Below are positions 21,687 through 32,796 of a stretch of 64,000 nucleotides of DNA, piece by piece (position 1 is the first letter of the stretch; each line of letters opens with the position of its first letter). The notes beneath the pieces were generated by a model. The model did no database searches. It saw only the letters and a program-made list of their open reading frames with translations, and was not told where the DNA came from. A program made the translations under genes and the position numbers. This DNA is from Cantharellus purpuraceus. Taxonomy: Eukaryota > Basidiomycota > Agaricomycetes > Cantharellales > Hydnaceae. Location: contig JALBUN010000023.1 of assembly GCA_025174535.1 (NCBI GenBank), positions 2,294,001-2,358,000 of the forward strand. Reading direction: 5' to 3'.

Positions 21687-21844
21687 GAGAGTTGAGAGCT
21701 GGTCGGGTGGGAGGACTGTGCTTTCTTCCAGTTAGCTCCTTAGTCAGCCGCAGTCAAGGCCGCAGTATAGCAGGTCACGTGTTTTATCCGCAGCCCCGTC
21801 AATATGTACAATCACAGCATTTCTGTCCAGCGTCTTGCTCTTTC

Positions 21845-23126
21845 TCACCACGCATGATGTCCTCCACTAACCAGTATGCTAAACGCGCGGAGATAAATCT
21901 TTAGTTAGTAACAGTTTACGATGCTACCGACGATACTTACTCGCTCCCTGTGCAGAATGTGGATGCGTCACTGGCAAGCCACGCAACTACGCCCCGCAGC
22001 TCGTCTGGCCGGCCAAGTCTTCCCAGCGGATTCAATCCCGACCATTTCTTCAGCCTGCGCAAATGTTAAATGTTATCATTTTGAGGACTCACCCGTCAGA
22101 TTGGCCAACTTACAGCGCAGGCTCTTTGTCAAGATACGCTGCTGTCATGCTTTGTAACTCAGCAGCTGAGCTGCGCCGCTGAACACGTATACCACCTACC
22201 TTGTGTAAATGTGCCCAGGGGATATTGTGTTCACCCTGATTGCCTGCGGTCCGAATTCGCATGCCATGCTCCGTGCCATCTGCAAGACTGCGCTCTTTGA
22301 TGTGTTGTACGCAACCCAGGCGTGGTCCTGTTCCCTAGTCAGTCTTGGCGTGTCTCTTGCTTGAACTGCTTCTGCCCACCCTATTTGTGATGCTTCCGCT
22401 CATCGATGCGATCAGAATGATGCTACCTGGCAGCTTGAAGCGCTCCATCTGCCGTCCGACTGCTTGTGCTGTGTATAATACCCCGTTGGTATTCACGTTC
22501 ATTACCTGATCAACCTGTCAACCAGTGGCACCCTAAGCGGAATGGTCACACACCTTCTGGAAGTCCTCTGCCTCGTATTCAAGTGTCGGTGCTCCGTGCA
22601 GTATCCCTGCGGCTGCGACGCCGATATCCACACGTCCTTCTTTATCTCCAATTTTCGCGACCGTATCCCACACCTTCTTCTGATCTGTGACATCTACTCC
22701 ACCATCCAGATACTCTAACTTCGCGCCAGTCCCGAATGCTTTCACGTAGTCTTGCACGGCACGGAATTCTTCTCCAGGAGCTAGTGGAAGGTCTAACGCG
22801 TAGACACGTGCTCCCGCTTCTGCAAGTGCCAATGACATCTCTAGTCCTAGGCCACGGTTAGCCCCCGAGACTACAGCTACTCGTCCGTCTAGAGAAAACT
22901 CCTCAAATATGTGAGGTTTTGTGGGAGATGACTTTCCATGTTTGGCCGCGCCAAGGGCAGCAGCTACACCTATAGGCCTTTCTGACTGCACGCTAGAACT
23001 AACCGCAAAACCACGTCGCGAGGCCAGAACAGGGGCAGAGTCTATAGTCCCTCTTGAGAGTAACTGTAGGGACCGGCGCAGAAGAGGCTTCATCATGATC
23101 ATGGTTGTGAAAGACAACATAAACAT
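21845..23126 (-). CDS. Mitochondrial-type short-chain dehydrogenase/reductase
   Basis: NAD(P)-dependent classical SDR of the polyol/sorbose-reductase-like group; substrate unknown. Motifs are VVSGANRGLG (TGxxxGxG-type nucleotide site), AAAGI (NNAG-like), the catalytic Ser in SIILIASMSGS, the YNTSK catalytic Tyr/Lys pair and the end TFCTGSDILVSGGHHAW. Six exons are split by introns of about 40-60 nt. The final exon starts after TTTAG at about 21881 and the stop is at 21845-21847. The start is 23126, or 23102 which gives MIMMKPLLRRSLQLL; either gives an Arg-rich mitochondrial presequence. Head-to-tail with EST1, with 158 bp between. Confidence 0.9.
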
Positions 23127-25063
23127 AGCTCATGTGACTGGAGTATGTAATACTAATCAAATCGAAGTTCAATGGTGCGACAGCTTGTGGCACGCGCTCT
23201 TTGCTTTCCTTTCCTGTCGTGACGTGGAGACATAATTCCCACCAAATACGGCTGCGAAAGAAGTATTGTACGTTTGAATAAATTATTGCCAATGCGAAGA
23301 CACCGTATTCACGTCATGGCCGCAGCTCCTCGCACGACTTGAACTTACGTAGGCACGTCCAGTGGCAGATATCCCAAAACATCTTGATTGACCCACAAGC
23401 TTCAGTCACTTTTCAAAATTTGTCTGCCTATCTGTGTCTTGTATTTCGGAACCACCTTGCAACATCTTCCAGGACAGACACCCGTTTGAATGCCATGCCA
23501 CCAACGTTGGTTGAAGCTAGTCAAACATGATGGGTACAGTTACTGATCAGCGCAAGCATTCCGCCCCTGCTGCTTCGAGTAATGCAGGGCCCCTGGAACA
23601 TCAAAACCCGCTCAACGACTCCTTGCCGACGCAATCGCTTTCCGGCAAGCTGCTGAGGGTGGTCGACCTTAATGGCAATGACAGTAAACCTTTATCTCGC
23701 CAAGTTCGAATAATCACCTACGCCAGACTATGGACTATAGCAGTAATCCAAAGACGGAAACAGGTTGCATCACGGAAGGGCTTTAGAGGCGTAGTCTCTT
23801 GACAGTGCTGATCATTGAACATTGATAGCAGAGCCGTGTATGTCGCATGTCAGTAGATGGAAATCTCACGAAGAAGCGTCCAACAAGATCATTCGCTATC
23901 AACTGTCAAGTTGCTGAAAGCGGTTCATGTAATTTTTTGGTGTCTGCTCGTTCACATGTACATATGTACGTTGGGTGACAGGCTTGGCTCTGAAATCTGA
24001 CTAATAGTTGACTGCAATGCATCCAGTAGTACTGATGGAGACCAGAGTCGAGAGAAACTTGAAGCGAGGAAATTAAGGGTCACACGTGCTAGAGAAAATG
24101 CATTGAACAACCTCAGAGGGGGACATAAAGTGCAACCACAGGAACGTAGAAGGGTGAATGGGTACGCAGCCCAATGGAGTAGCAATACATTAACAACTCG
24201 AGCGAAGTAATTTCAGGGCTGAGTAAAATGCGGCTCATTCCCCTCCCTACCAGACATAGGTGATGAATCCAGACAAGAAGCAGCCATAACCGGGGACGCG
24301 ATCGCTAACAGGGTAGGGCCAATTGAAGACGATGGAACCACTGGGTGTCGTAGATCTAACGTACGTGAGGCAACGTTTGTACACATTCCAAATAGCTGAC
24401 AACTAGACAGATTAACTCAAGAAAGGAGGGAACAGAAGCATAAGCACTGCTCTCTTGTCGTATTTTCGAAACTGCGTCAGCAAACTGAATTGTACATAAT
24501 AGGCAAAATTCAGTTTGCCGGCTTCAACTGGTGTAACATCAAAACCACACTTCTTCGCTCACCGATAGAATGCCTTCAAGGTCTGGAGAGTCAGTGCAGA
24601 GAGACCAAGCCGTGCACGTTCCTAGATTGTCGGTGCGGACGGCGAGGCCGGACACAGCTTAGTATCCCTATTTAGAAACTCGAAACGACGGTACTAAATC
24701 AATACAATCAAAATTGGAAAGTAGGGGAACGAACTCGCGGAATCCGAAACTTATCGTTGGGAAACTTTGATGCAGTGACTGATCACGAAGAGGATCACGG
24801 CATCTGTTCTCAGTGAGGACCAGATAAACAATGAAATGATTCCGCAGGAAGGAGGGGTCCGAGTGAAGGTGTGAAGACTGCCCCGAATTCGTTACAATAT
24901 CATGAAGTCGGAGACACGGAATCGGTCTCCTTGAAAAGACATAATCACTCTGACATCACAGCTCTCCTGACGGGCTCAAAGCAGCTGGGTATGGTAACGA
25001 CGTTCACCCTGCGGCCTACAGACTTGGTTGCCGGCCATTAGGCAAACTCCGACAAACCAACCT
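23127..25063. other. 1.9-kb region without a recognisable gene
   Basis: Lies between two divergent genes (SDR and MRP21). Short ORFs occur, such as 23527-23802 on the plus strand, but none shows a family, a convincing splice pattern or compositional bias. A perfect 12-bp inverted repeat lies at 24480-24518. Upstream regulatory DNA or decayed sequence. Confidence 0.5.
24480..24518. repeat. Perfect 12-bp inverted repeat (hairpin)
   Basis: gcaaactgaatt (24480-24491) and its exact reverse complement (24507-24518) are separated by 15 bases. Could form a cruciform or RNA hairpin; no known family. Confidence 0.6.
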
Positions 25064-25791
25064 ATGCTTCTAGCAACTCTCGCGCGAGCTGCAGAGGGCT
25101 TTGGACACGCTTCCCACTCGCTTCGAGCTCCACTAACCTCAGCCACTCACCGCCGAACTCTTTTCCATCCTTCTACATCCCCTCCCTCAACAGACTCTGC
25201 GTCTGGTGTAGAGTATCCCGCTCAGTCTCGTGCTCACGTTTCTAGAGAACAATTCCACATTGTTCGCCAATATGTCGAGAACAACGAATTCTCAAATCCT
25301 GTATTCGGTAACCTCTTCGATTGGTCTCAGGATCATATAAGTGGCCATATGGGGGGTACGCCTGGAGAAAGATGGAAAAACATGACAGATGAACAGGGAG
25401 GGCGGTTACTAGCTCCTCCTGGTGTATATGCTGGTAGCTTGGCAATTTATATTCTTTTTCTGATCGCGAGACTGATGCATGTTGTCAGGGAGGACCGTAC
25501 TTGTTCGGAAGGGGGAAGGCGTTGCGCAGGCATACAGCAGACTCCAATCTATACTTAGGATAAATAACGTGCGAAAGGAACTAAGGCTAGCGGAACGACA
25601 CGAGAAGAAGGGAGAGAAGCGTCGTCGACTACGTAGCGAGCGGTGGAGACGCAAGTTCGCTGACGAGGTATACAATAGCTTGGTGCAAGAATCATTCAGG
25701 AATATTGACGAGTACATTACAGGTGAGGAAGAAAGTTAAATTGGTAACTGAAATTCGGTTGCGGGATCGCATGTGGGGCGCTAGACATTAG
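25064..25791 (+). CDS. MRP21: Mitochondrial small-ribosomal-subunit protein bS21m (Mrp21)
   Basis: Exons 25064-25433, 25489-25667 and 25723-25791, giving 205 aa. The S21 core is GRTVLVRKGEGVAQAYSRLQ, NNVRKELRLAERHEKKGEK and RRRLRSERWRRKF. It is the basic helical protein that sits near the anti-Shine-Dalgarno end of small-subunit rRNA. The N-terminal extension has a presequence (MLLATLARAAEGFGHASHSL) and a Ser/Thr-rich linker, as in fungal Mrp21. The tail KVKLVTEIRLRDRMWG follows a third exon and keeps frame to TAG. Confidence 0.93.
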
Positions 25792-27869
25792 ATTGAAGGT
25801 TCTGTATCAATTCAACTGACTTGTTATTGCATGGCACCCATCTGCTAATGCTTTTTTCGACTATGCACACAAGAGTCTCCGACTTCGTATGGTGCTCGCA
25901 ATTTCCCCCAGAAGCCCATGAGCATCATAATGTGCCAGGGGTGGTTCTTCATACTAGTACTGTCTGATTCTATCTTCAAGTCACGACTGCCTAGCAGGCA
26001 TAGTATTGAATCGCCAAGTTGCCGGCCTCTGCACCAGCTGGGGACGCGGGCTAGTGCCTCTTTCCCTCGCTATGACTTCTCTGACCGTCCCTCTTGTGGA
26101 CGGCATGTGATACATCGAGTCGGACTGATGCGAATTGGGTTCCGGACTGGTAAACCCATCATTCTGATACAGCTCTGCGATTTGCAACCTGTGGGGCACC
26201 CTCAACCAAATCATACAGCAGAAGGCAACAAAACAGAAAAGCGGTGAGCAGTGAATACCCCAGGTAACCCAGGATACTCGTCAGCGTTCCCTCGTGGCAT
26301 TGATGGAAGTGCTCTACCAAAAGGGTGCAGGTGCCTCTGACTGAAAATGCAATTGGCCCGAAGACAATCGTGGCGACGTGTCGACATGGACACAAAATGA
26401 CCGCAGGGGGTGTGAAATCTTCCGTCAATAATCTTCGGATCTCGGAGAGTCAATCATACGACTCTCATGCGCATGGATATTGAATCTCACGTTATGGCAC
26501 ATTTTGGCAAATGTAGGTTGTCAAAGGTGCCGCTGAAGAATTGTGACGGATCCACACTGGGGGGGGGGTAGCAGGAGGCCAACTGTGTCGCGTGGTAAGT
26601 AGTGCCAATCTTCACGCCTGAAGGGCTTTAGGCGGTTTTATATCGAAGATGCCCTTGATGTGGCGAAGTAGCATCTGGCACAGGGGGCCTGACCCGAACC
26701 TGAGGGGTGTTTGCGTGCAGGTTTCCTGGCGTGGAATTACGTTTTCGAAAGGGCAAGACTCTCACTACTTCGACTGAAAGGGGGAGGCGCGCTCCACCCA
26801 TCGATATACCTCCCCTTCTATCAAACTGAATCAGTGCAACCTGGAAATGGCACTTAGTATGACGTTTCTGTTTACGTCCCCTCCTCAAGCTCGCGGGCTC
26901 GGATCCCCACTTGACTAGACACCCCGTGATGAGGTTCAGATGTCAGGGTGGTTTACCATTCAGGCGACACGTTCTGGTCTACGTACACTCCTCCACGATG
27001 ACTTTTCTCCCCTTGAGACCCGGAATGCAGTAGGGGCATGCATGAGTTTTTGGCACCCTCACGTCATTGCCGTTGGATAATGACACCGTTTACACGTTTT
27101 GAAGTTGCATTACACACTACGGCACACTGCTCTGAACGACTTCTCAGGACTGAACCCTGCACGCTATATTCAATCTAACGGGTAGTCATGTCAAACTATC
27201 AGTGTTATCGTTACGGTCCAAACTGTTGTCACAAAGAATCCGAAATTCGTTCCACTTATGTGGATTGGATGGTATTACGACCTATTGCGACCATGCTCAA
27301 CTGTTGGGAGTCTTTAAGCTCACTTCGATCCTGGTAATTACCCTCCAACATGCAATGCAGACATGCCAGGGTGACATCGCGGTAGACCGACTGCCTGCAG
27401 CGCTCGATCTGCATAAGATTGGTCTGGACAATGGCATCTCTGGAGCAGTTCAACTCATACCCGCGCACGCGATGCCGACTGGCGGAGAGGAGGGATCACC
27501 CGGTCCGTAGTTGTATGTGGCGGCGAAAGGAAGCTTCCACCTGGTAGGTAAGCCGAGACGCTAAGAAGACATGCATGGTCAGGTCACATGCATTGGCCAC
27601 TTCTTCTTCAAGTTTGGATAAAGTTCTCCGCGGAAAACCAGAATAAAACTGTCATGGACGCTGAATGCCCTGCTGGGGGCGCGGGATTTCCTCTGCGCTC
27701 CATAGCTGACTCAGTCTCTCATAGCCAACGTCAACCTCACTTTTTTCCGTATCTGGGATGCACAGCCAACTTACAGGCATAAAACTCAGTCGCATTTGAT
27801 GCAACTCAAGGGCGAGAGATTGATACCTAGCCTACAATTAGTCGCAGTCACTCCCCTTATGAGGCGATT

Positions 27870-27897
27870 GGGGACGGGGACGGGGACGGGGACGGGG
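27870..27897 (+). repeat. (GGGGAC)n tract, G-quadruplex candidate
   Basis: Five GGGG runs separated by AC, followed by TTGCGGG. Four or more G4 runs with 2-base loops fit a parallel quadruplex. Confidence 0.8.
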
Positions 27898-28330
27898 TTG
27901 CGGGATGATGGCATCGACTCTCACCCCAAGGCCGTGTGATATGCGCTCCCCCCCCCCTCCTTTCACCACTACCATTCCAGGAGAGAGTTGCAAGCAGCGG
28001 AAGAGGAGAGGTGAAGATGTTCTGGACAGGGGGCAAGCTAGTTGCAGGCATGGATGTTGATTAGATGCGTAGATGTGACAGATCAAAAGAGGACTTGGCA
28101 AAGGGACAAGGAATTTCATGGGTCGATGTTGGCGTCGGCAGTGTAGAGGCCAAGGAGCTCCAGGACTAGATTGTGAAAGAAGGCGGTGTGATTCCAGAAG
28201 GTGAGCTTGTGATTGAAACGTGTTTGTAATAAATAACTAACTGGGGATATTAGGCACACATTCAGTTTCTCGATATTTCGTGGGCAGCGAATTATACACT
28301 CTATGAGGATCAGACGGGTGCGAAATAACG

Positions 28331-28555
28331 CGCGTCAGCTGACAGATATTAGTTGTGGATGTCAACATTAGGCATACCGCACATCCTGTGGCAATGCGGA
28401 ATCCTTCACTAGACTGAGTGAGGTGAAATATAAGCAGGTGAACTTGAAATGATGACCAGATGGCTCAAAACAATCGCGTCAGCTGACAAACCGGATAGAT
28501 CATGATGCATGATGTCCAATGCCACTGCCAAGGGTAGCGTTTGCATACCGCACAT
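28331..28555. repeat. Degenerate direct repeat carrying a 10-bp palindrome
   Basis: The block cgcgtcagctgaca occurs at 28331-28344 and 28475-28488; it contains the palindrome GTCAGCTGAC. The block gcataccgcacat occurs at 28372-28384 and 28543-28555. Order and approximate spacing are conserved, so an old tandem duplication is likely. Confidence 0.6.
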
Positions 28556-30028
28556 ACTTTGCGACAATGGAGCGGCTCAATTCCCGCAAGGCATCATCGC
28601 CTCTGTGCGTGGAAGCACATGTGAGTATTAGCTGATATAAAACCTATACATGCCAGTGATTTGGAGATGGGGCCGGGAATGTATGGGACAAAACATGTCA
28701 AAGAGTGCTGTTATAGAGAGGTATACAGTGTGGCATGCGTACTGGGTCCATAGGCAATTCGCATGAACTCATCGTTGCCAGAAAACACAAGATTTTCTAA
28801 TGAGAAAGAGAAAGCACTGACTTGGATGTGGCCACCTCGTTGCGGCACAGACAAGCAATCAATGAGCTTGTTGGGGCAGTGACTCGACTCGCTCGCTCGA
28901 AATGCTTTAATGGTCTGCATCTCAGAGAGGGGGAGGGACAGCGAGCCGGCAGCCCAACTTCATTTTCAACACAAGTAGAAGCTGGTGGGCGAGTGCAATT
29001 CCATAAGTATTGGTGCAGGACGAGACCATGAGCTCTTGGTGGGCGCTCTGCGGCGCACTCCAACGGCCCGGATAAGTCGTATATGAGATTGCTGTAAGCA
29101 TGGCAGCTTGGAGGCTATGGACTTCATCCCCTTAATGAGCTCGTGTAAACTAAAACTTCATGAGTACTAATTTAACAGGCATATGAAAGACTCGATGAAG
29201 ACGAGATATCAATATGTATATAATTACAAAGCCCCCTCATTGTATGATAGACAAGTTTCACACAATAATTCTGCCTGGGGTAGCAAATATCCTCCCAACT
29301 CATATCCACACATTTCGAAGTGTCGGGAGGAGTATTCTGGGACATAAACTTGAATAGAATACCGGATACCTTGTTCTGAATCTTGTGTGTGTAGAGTACC
29401 CTCAAACATTGAACATTGAGAGCATCCATGCCAAAGCAGCAAGGATCAGATGGACCGGAAACGACAGAGAGAACTTGCGGTGTCATGTTCATCGCGAGGA
29501 CCCACCTGTGTGGAGCGCGTGCACACCAAGACTAGATCATAAGGGAAAAGAGATTGGGGGACAGGCAGCTGCTTGAGATATGCAGAAGGAAAACATGCCC
29601 TGGGTGATGCTAATCGAGACCGCAGCATCACATGGATGATCTCTAGTCGCAAACCTGAAAATCTTACAAGACATTGAAAAGGGTAACAGGAAGGGGGAGT
29701 ATCCATGGAGGCAACCGGAAAAGAGGATTGGGTCATGTGGAAAGATATGCTTCAAGTTGCTTTGGGATGCAGTCAAGCAGGAGAGGCTTGCGTCCTAGAA
29801 ACATGATTGCTTTCATCAAAGATGCAATTGGACCAGGGCCAAAACAATTGCGATGCTCGTGTTTACGCCTGAATGCGTCTAGATATTGCGAATAGCAGTA
29901 TTGTGGTCATCAGAAGACCAGTCATAATGCAGTCGATCCATGCTTCTAAGCTTGAAAGATCCATGAGCATTTGAAGCGGAGCTCAAATGTGTTTCCCGAC
30001 GTAAGGTAGATCTCCGACGCCCTTGCAA

Positions 30029-31035
30029 ATGGCGACGCAAGTCCTTGCAGAAGAATTTGAGGTGCATTTGTCTTGATCATATCTAGCCAAGGAAATGTCA
30101 GACTCATGAATGTCAGGTCCTTGACTCCATCTATCCTACAGAACTAACCAGTTAGTCACCAGTCCAATGGTCTACAACGCGTTTCGCGAGCTGAGACTCA
30201 TGGGAAGAATTATCTGACAAGCAGATCGAGATTGTCGTCGAACCAGATGAGCAGATCAGTGGTGAAGATGATCGTGAGTCATGTGGTTCTCTTATGCAAA
30301 CCTTCTTCACTTATGAGCTCTACAGTGAGATTATTGCTCAGGGTCATGTACCCAGATTCTTATCCCGATGTTCTACCCGAACTATCTCTGAACTTCCTTG
30401 ATGGTGCATTAGAAGATCGGGAATTAGACACTTTGATGGCAGAGTTGACTACGATTGGCGAAGAGAATATTGGCATGGCCATGACATTCACGTTAATATC
30501 ACATATCCGGGAAAAGCTTTTAGCATTATTGCAATCCCGAGTGGAACGCAAACGAAGAGAGGCAATAGAAAAGGAGCGATTAGAAATCGAGGTACTCTAG
30601 TTTCCTGATTATCGTCCTCATTATTAACTCATGTGGGCTCTCCACAGGCAGAGGAAGCTCGCACGCGGGGGACGTCAGTCACAATTGAATCATTCCTTGC
30701 TTGGAAAACAAGTTTTTTCAAGGAAATGACAACTCGTAGAGTCATAGAACAAGAAGAACGTCTCAAAGGATTACCAGCGAAAGAACGTGACGAATACCGT
30801 AAAATTGGTGTTAGACCAACTGGTTTGCATACTTCTCCTTCCCCGAGGATTAGCCACATCTCAGTAAGTCAATTTAGGTCGGCAGCTCTTCGAGCGCGAT
30901 CGAAACTTGGCTACCTCGGATGCCACTCTTGTAGAGGAAGGCACAGTCTCGATCGATATATCACAGTACGACCGCACGGCCAATAAATTGGAAACAGAAG
31001 AGGTCGAGGGGTTACACTTTAGCGACAGTGATTAG
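30029..31035 (+). CDS. GIR2: RWD-domain protein Gir2/RWDD1 (DFRP2-type partner of Rbg GTPases)
   Basis: Gir2 binds Gcn1 and the GTPase Rbg2, linking translation stress to Gcn2. Exons: 30029-30061, 30117-30150, 30208-30273, 30326-30591, 30648-30822 and 30878-31035, giving 243 aa. The RWD domain begins MATQVLAEEFEVLDSIYPTE and includes LRVMYPDSYPDVLPEL. A charged helix follows (RKRREAIEKERLEIEAEEAR), then the shared motif TIESFLAWKTSFFKEM. The C-terminal GTPase-binding tail reads GRQLFERDRNL and ends with acidic HFSDSD. Short first exons explain why the start is easily missed. Confidence 0.94.
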
Positions 31036-31320
31036 CGGGTTGCTTGTTTCATAGAGGCGTTCGAAAATGGCGCCCTTGGGTGCCTGTCAACGGATGACCT
31101 TTAATGCCAATGATAAACCAGGAAAGATGAATGTAATTGCCGCTTGTCCAGCCTTGCCACGGACTTCCGAGGCTGGATCAACGAAGGTTGTATTATCATA
31201 TATTAAACTCTTCATGATGTTCGGATCTACACAGTTAATCTCCTGGGAGTCATCCATAGTACACATAGTCATACATTAGAAATGAGAGCGGCAAGATGAT
31301 GTCTCGAAACAAGTGAGACA

Positions 31321-32796
31321 TTAACTTAGATCCAGGGGTGGTGCCCTGCGCGGAACCTCAACATTCCCGGGCTTCTCTTGCGCCGGAGGATCGCCAGATG
31401 GTGTGGTACTTCCATTAACCAGTACAGGGCTTGAAGGTTTATCTGATGCAGGTGTACCTCCGGAGCGACGAGGTGTCCGACCCATCGATGCAGGAGTAAT
31501 GCCTCCATCGTTTGGACTCACAGCGGTTCCGTTCGGTTGATCATGTGTCTGAGGAACAGAGTCTTCAGAATAGATGTCTCTGTATAAAGGTGGTAGCGAT
31601 GGATGGGCAATCTGGTGACCACATAAGAAGCTGCATCGTAGCAAGGCAACATCAGCACAATCTTACTTCCGTCACAGGGTGTAAATGAGAATCTTTATCG
31701 TCCTGTGTAATATGTGCTGCATAGAAATTTAGCATAATGGCGATGGTGACTGAGTTGAAACCTCTATGGTCAGAGGGGCTCAACAAGAATAGGGGGAAAT
31801 GCATACTAGCTACGGCTTCCATTTCCGACTCCGAAAGTTGATAAAAACCTTGAGCGAAATTCGCAGACGGGGGCGATCGAGGATGCAGATGGGGTGGGGT
31901 AGGCAACGAAGCCGATGATCGGGAATATATTCGCTCGTCTAGAGATGCAGAGTTAGATCCTTCCTCCAATTTCTGTGCAAGTATAAAGCACGCAGTGGCG
32001 ATTATGCGCGGAGGTTGTAGTATGCAGAGTGGCGTTCGCAAACTGGTAGTTGAAATTATCAAACCGTTCAGGAGAGATAAAACACCTGAGCAAGAATGAC
32101 AGACTAACGAGTCATTGATAAGAGTCCATGCATACTGTTCCAGTATTTCGCCAGCATTAAATGCGGCCAGGAGATCGACGAGTTCCGCCTGAGGATGATC
32201 GACAATGAAATCAAAACATAGAGCATCAAGGAGTATTTCTTCGGTAGCCAGGATATTTTTCTGCCAACGCTGAACCTCCTGATATAATGAATGAGCTATC
32301 TGGGGAAAACCGGAATCTGATATGCCGACGAACTGGGGAACTGTCATCCGTTCCACCAGTAGCTTTCGAATAGCAGACATAGGACACATCTTTGAGCTTC
32401 CGCGAATTCTCCTCGGTCTTTGTTGCAAGAAACACACTAGCTGCAGCTACCTCCTATGTCACGCACACCGTGAGTACCATCACGAGTGGTTCCGGTAGGC
32501 ACGTGCGACGTACCTGGCGGGGATAGTCTTCCATGGAAAATCGCATATAAAAACGATGGAAGTACTGCGCAGCAGCGCAGAAGACTGCATTGGAGCTAAT
32601 ATTCTCTGAGTCAGACGGATAAAGTAGCAGCATCTCCCAGTAGATTGACCCACAGACCGAGCTGAGCGGCGACTCGAAAGAGGAATTCGACACCCTTGGC
32701 ACGCTCTCTCAGTTCATTTTTGAGAGGTATATCAGAAAGTTCGCGGCTTGGTGTGTTGGAGAGCACAGATAGAGGGAAAAGCCACTGCGCATCCAT
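31321..32796 (-). CDS. Cyclin K / Ctk2 / Pch1-type transcriptional cyclin
   Basis: Partner of a CDK9/CDK12-type kinase that phosphorylates the RNA polymerase II tail. Exons: 32654-32796, 32514-32595, 32357-32453, 32109-32316, 31807-32042, 31667-31749 and 31321-31611, giving 379 aa. The first cyclin box has QWLFPLSVLSNTPS, AQYFHRFYMRFSMEDYPRQ, VFLATKTEENSRKLKDV, WQKNILATEEILL and ALCFDFIVDHP. The second box has the segment around LRTPLCILQPPRIIATACF. The tail is Pro/Ser-rich (GGTPASDKPSSP). One intron (32317-32356) is only 40 nt but is required to keep frame. Confidence 0.9.

Larger units (their letters stand above)
25792..30028. other. 4.2-kb gene-poor region with repeats
   Basis: No ORF longer than about 110 codons and no recognisable domain on either strand. 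It contains a 10-base G run near 26559, a GGGGAC tandem (27870-27897) and a degenerate repeated palindrome (28331-28555). The longest ORFs (29172-29492 minus, 25918-26247 plus) have no family. It may be a decayed transposon landing zone; I could not identify any element. Confidence 0.5.

Noticed and set aside
23527..23802. 91-codon plus-strand ORF
   Set aside because: No family, no splice continuation, in a region without conserved features.
28711..29063. Minus-strand ORFs resembling a small protein (CNKLIDCLSVPQRGG-like)
   Set aside because: Low-complexity similarity only; no domain or splice support.
30090..30104. ATG at 30096 as GIR2 start
   Set aside because: It meets a stop after four codons; the upstream ATG at 30029 with a 55-nt intron gives the conserved MATQVLAEEFEVLDSIYP.
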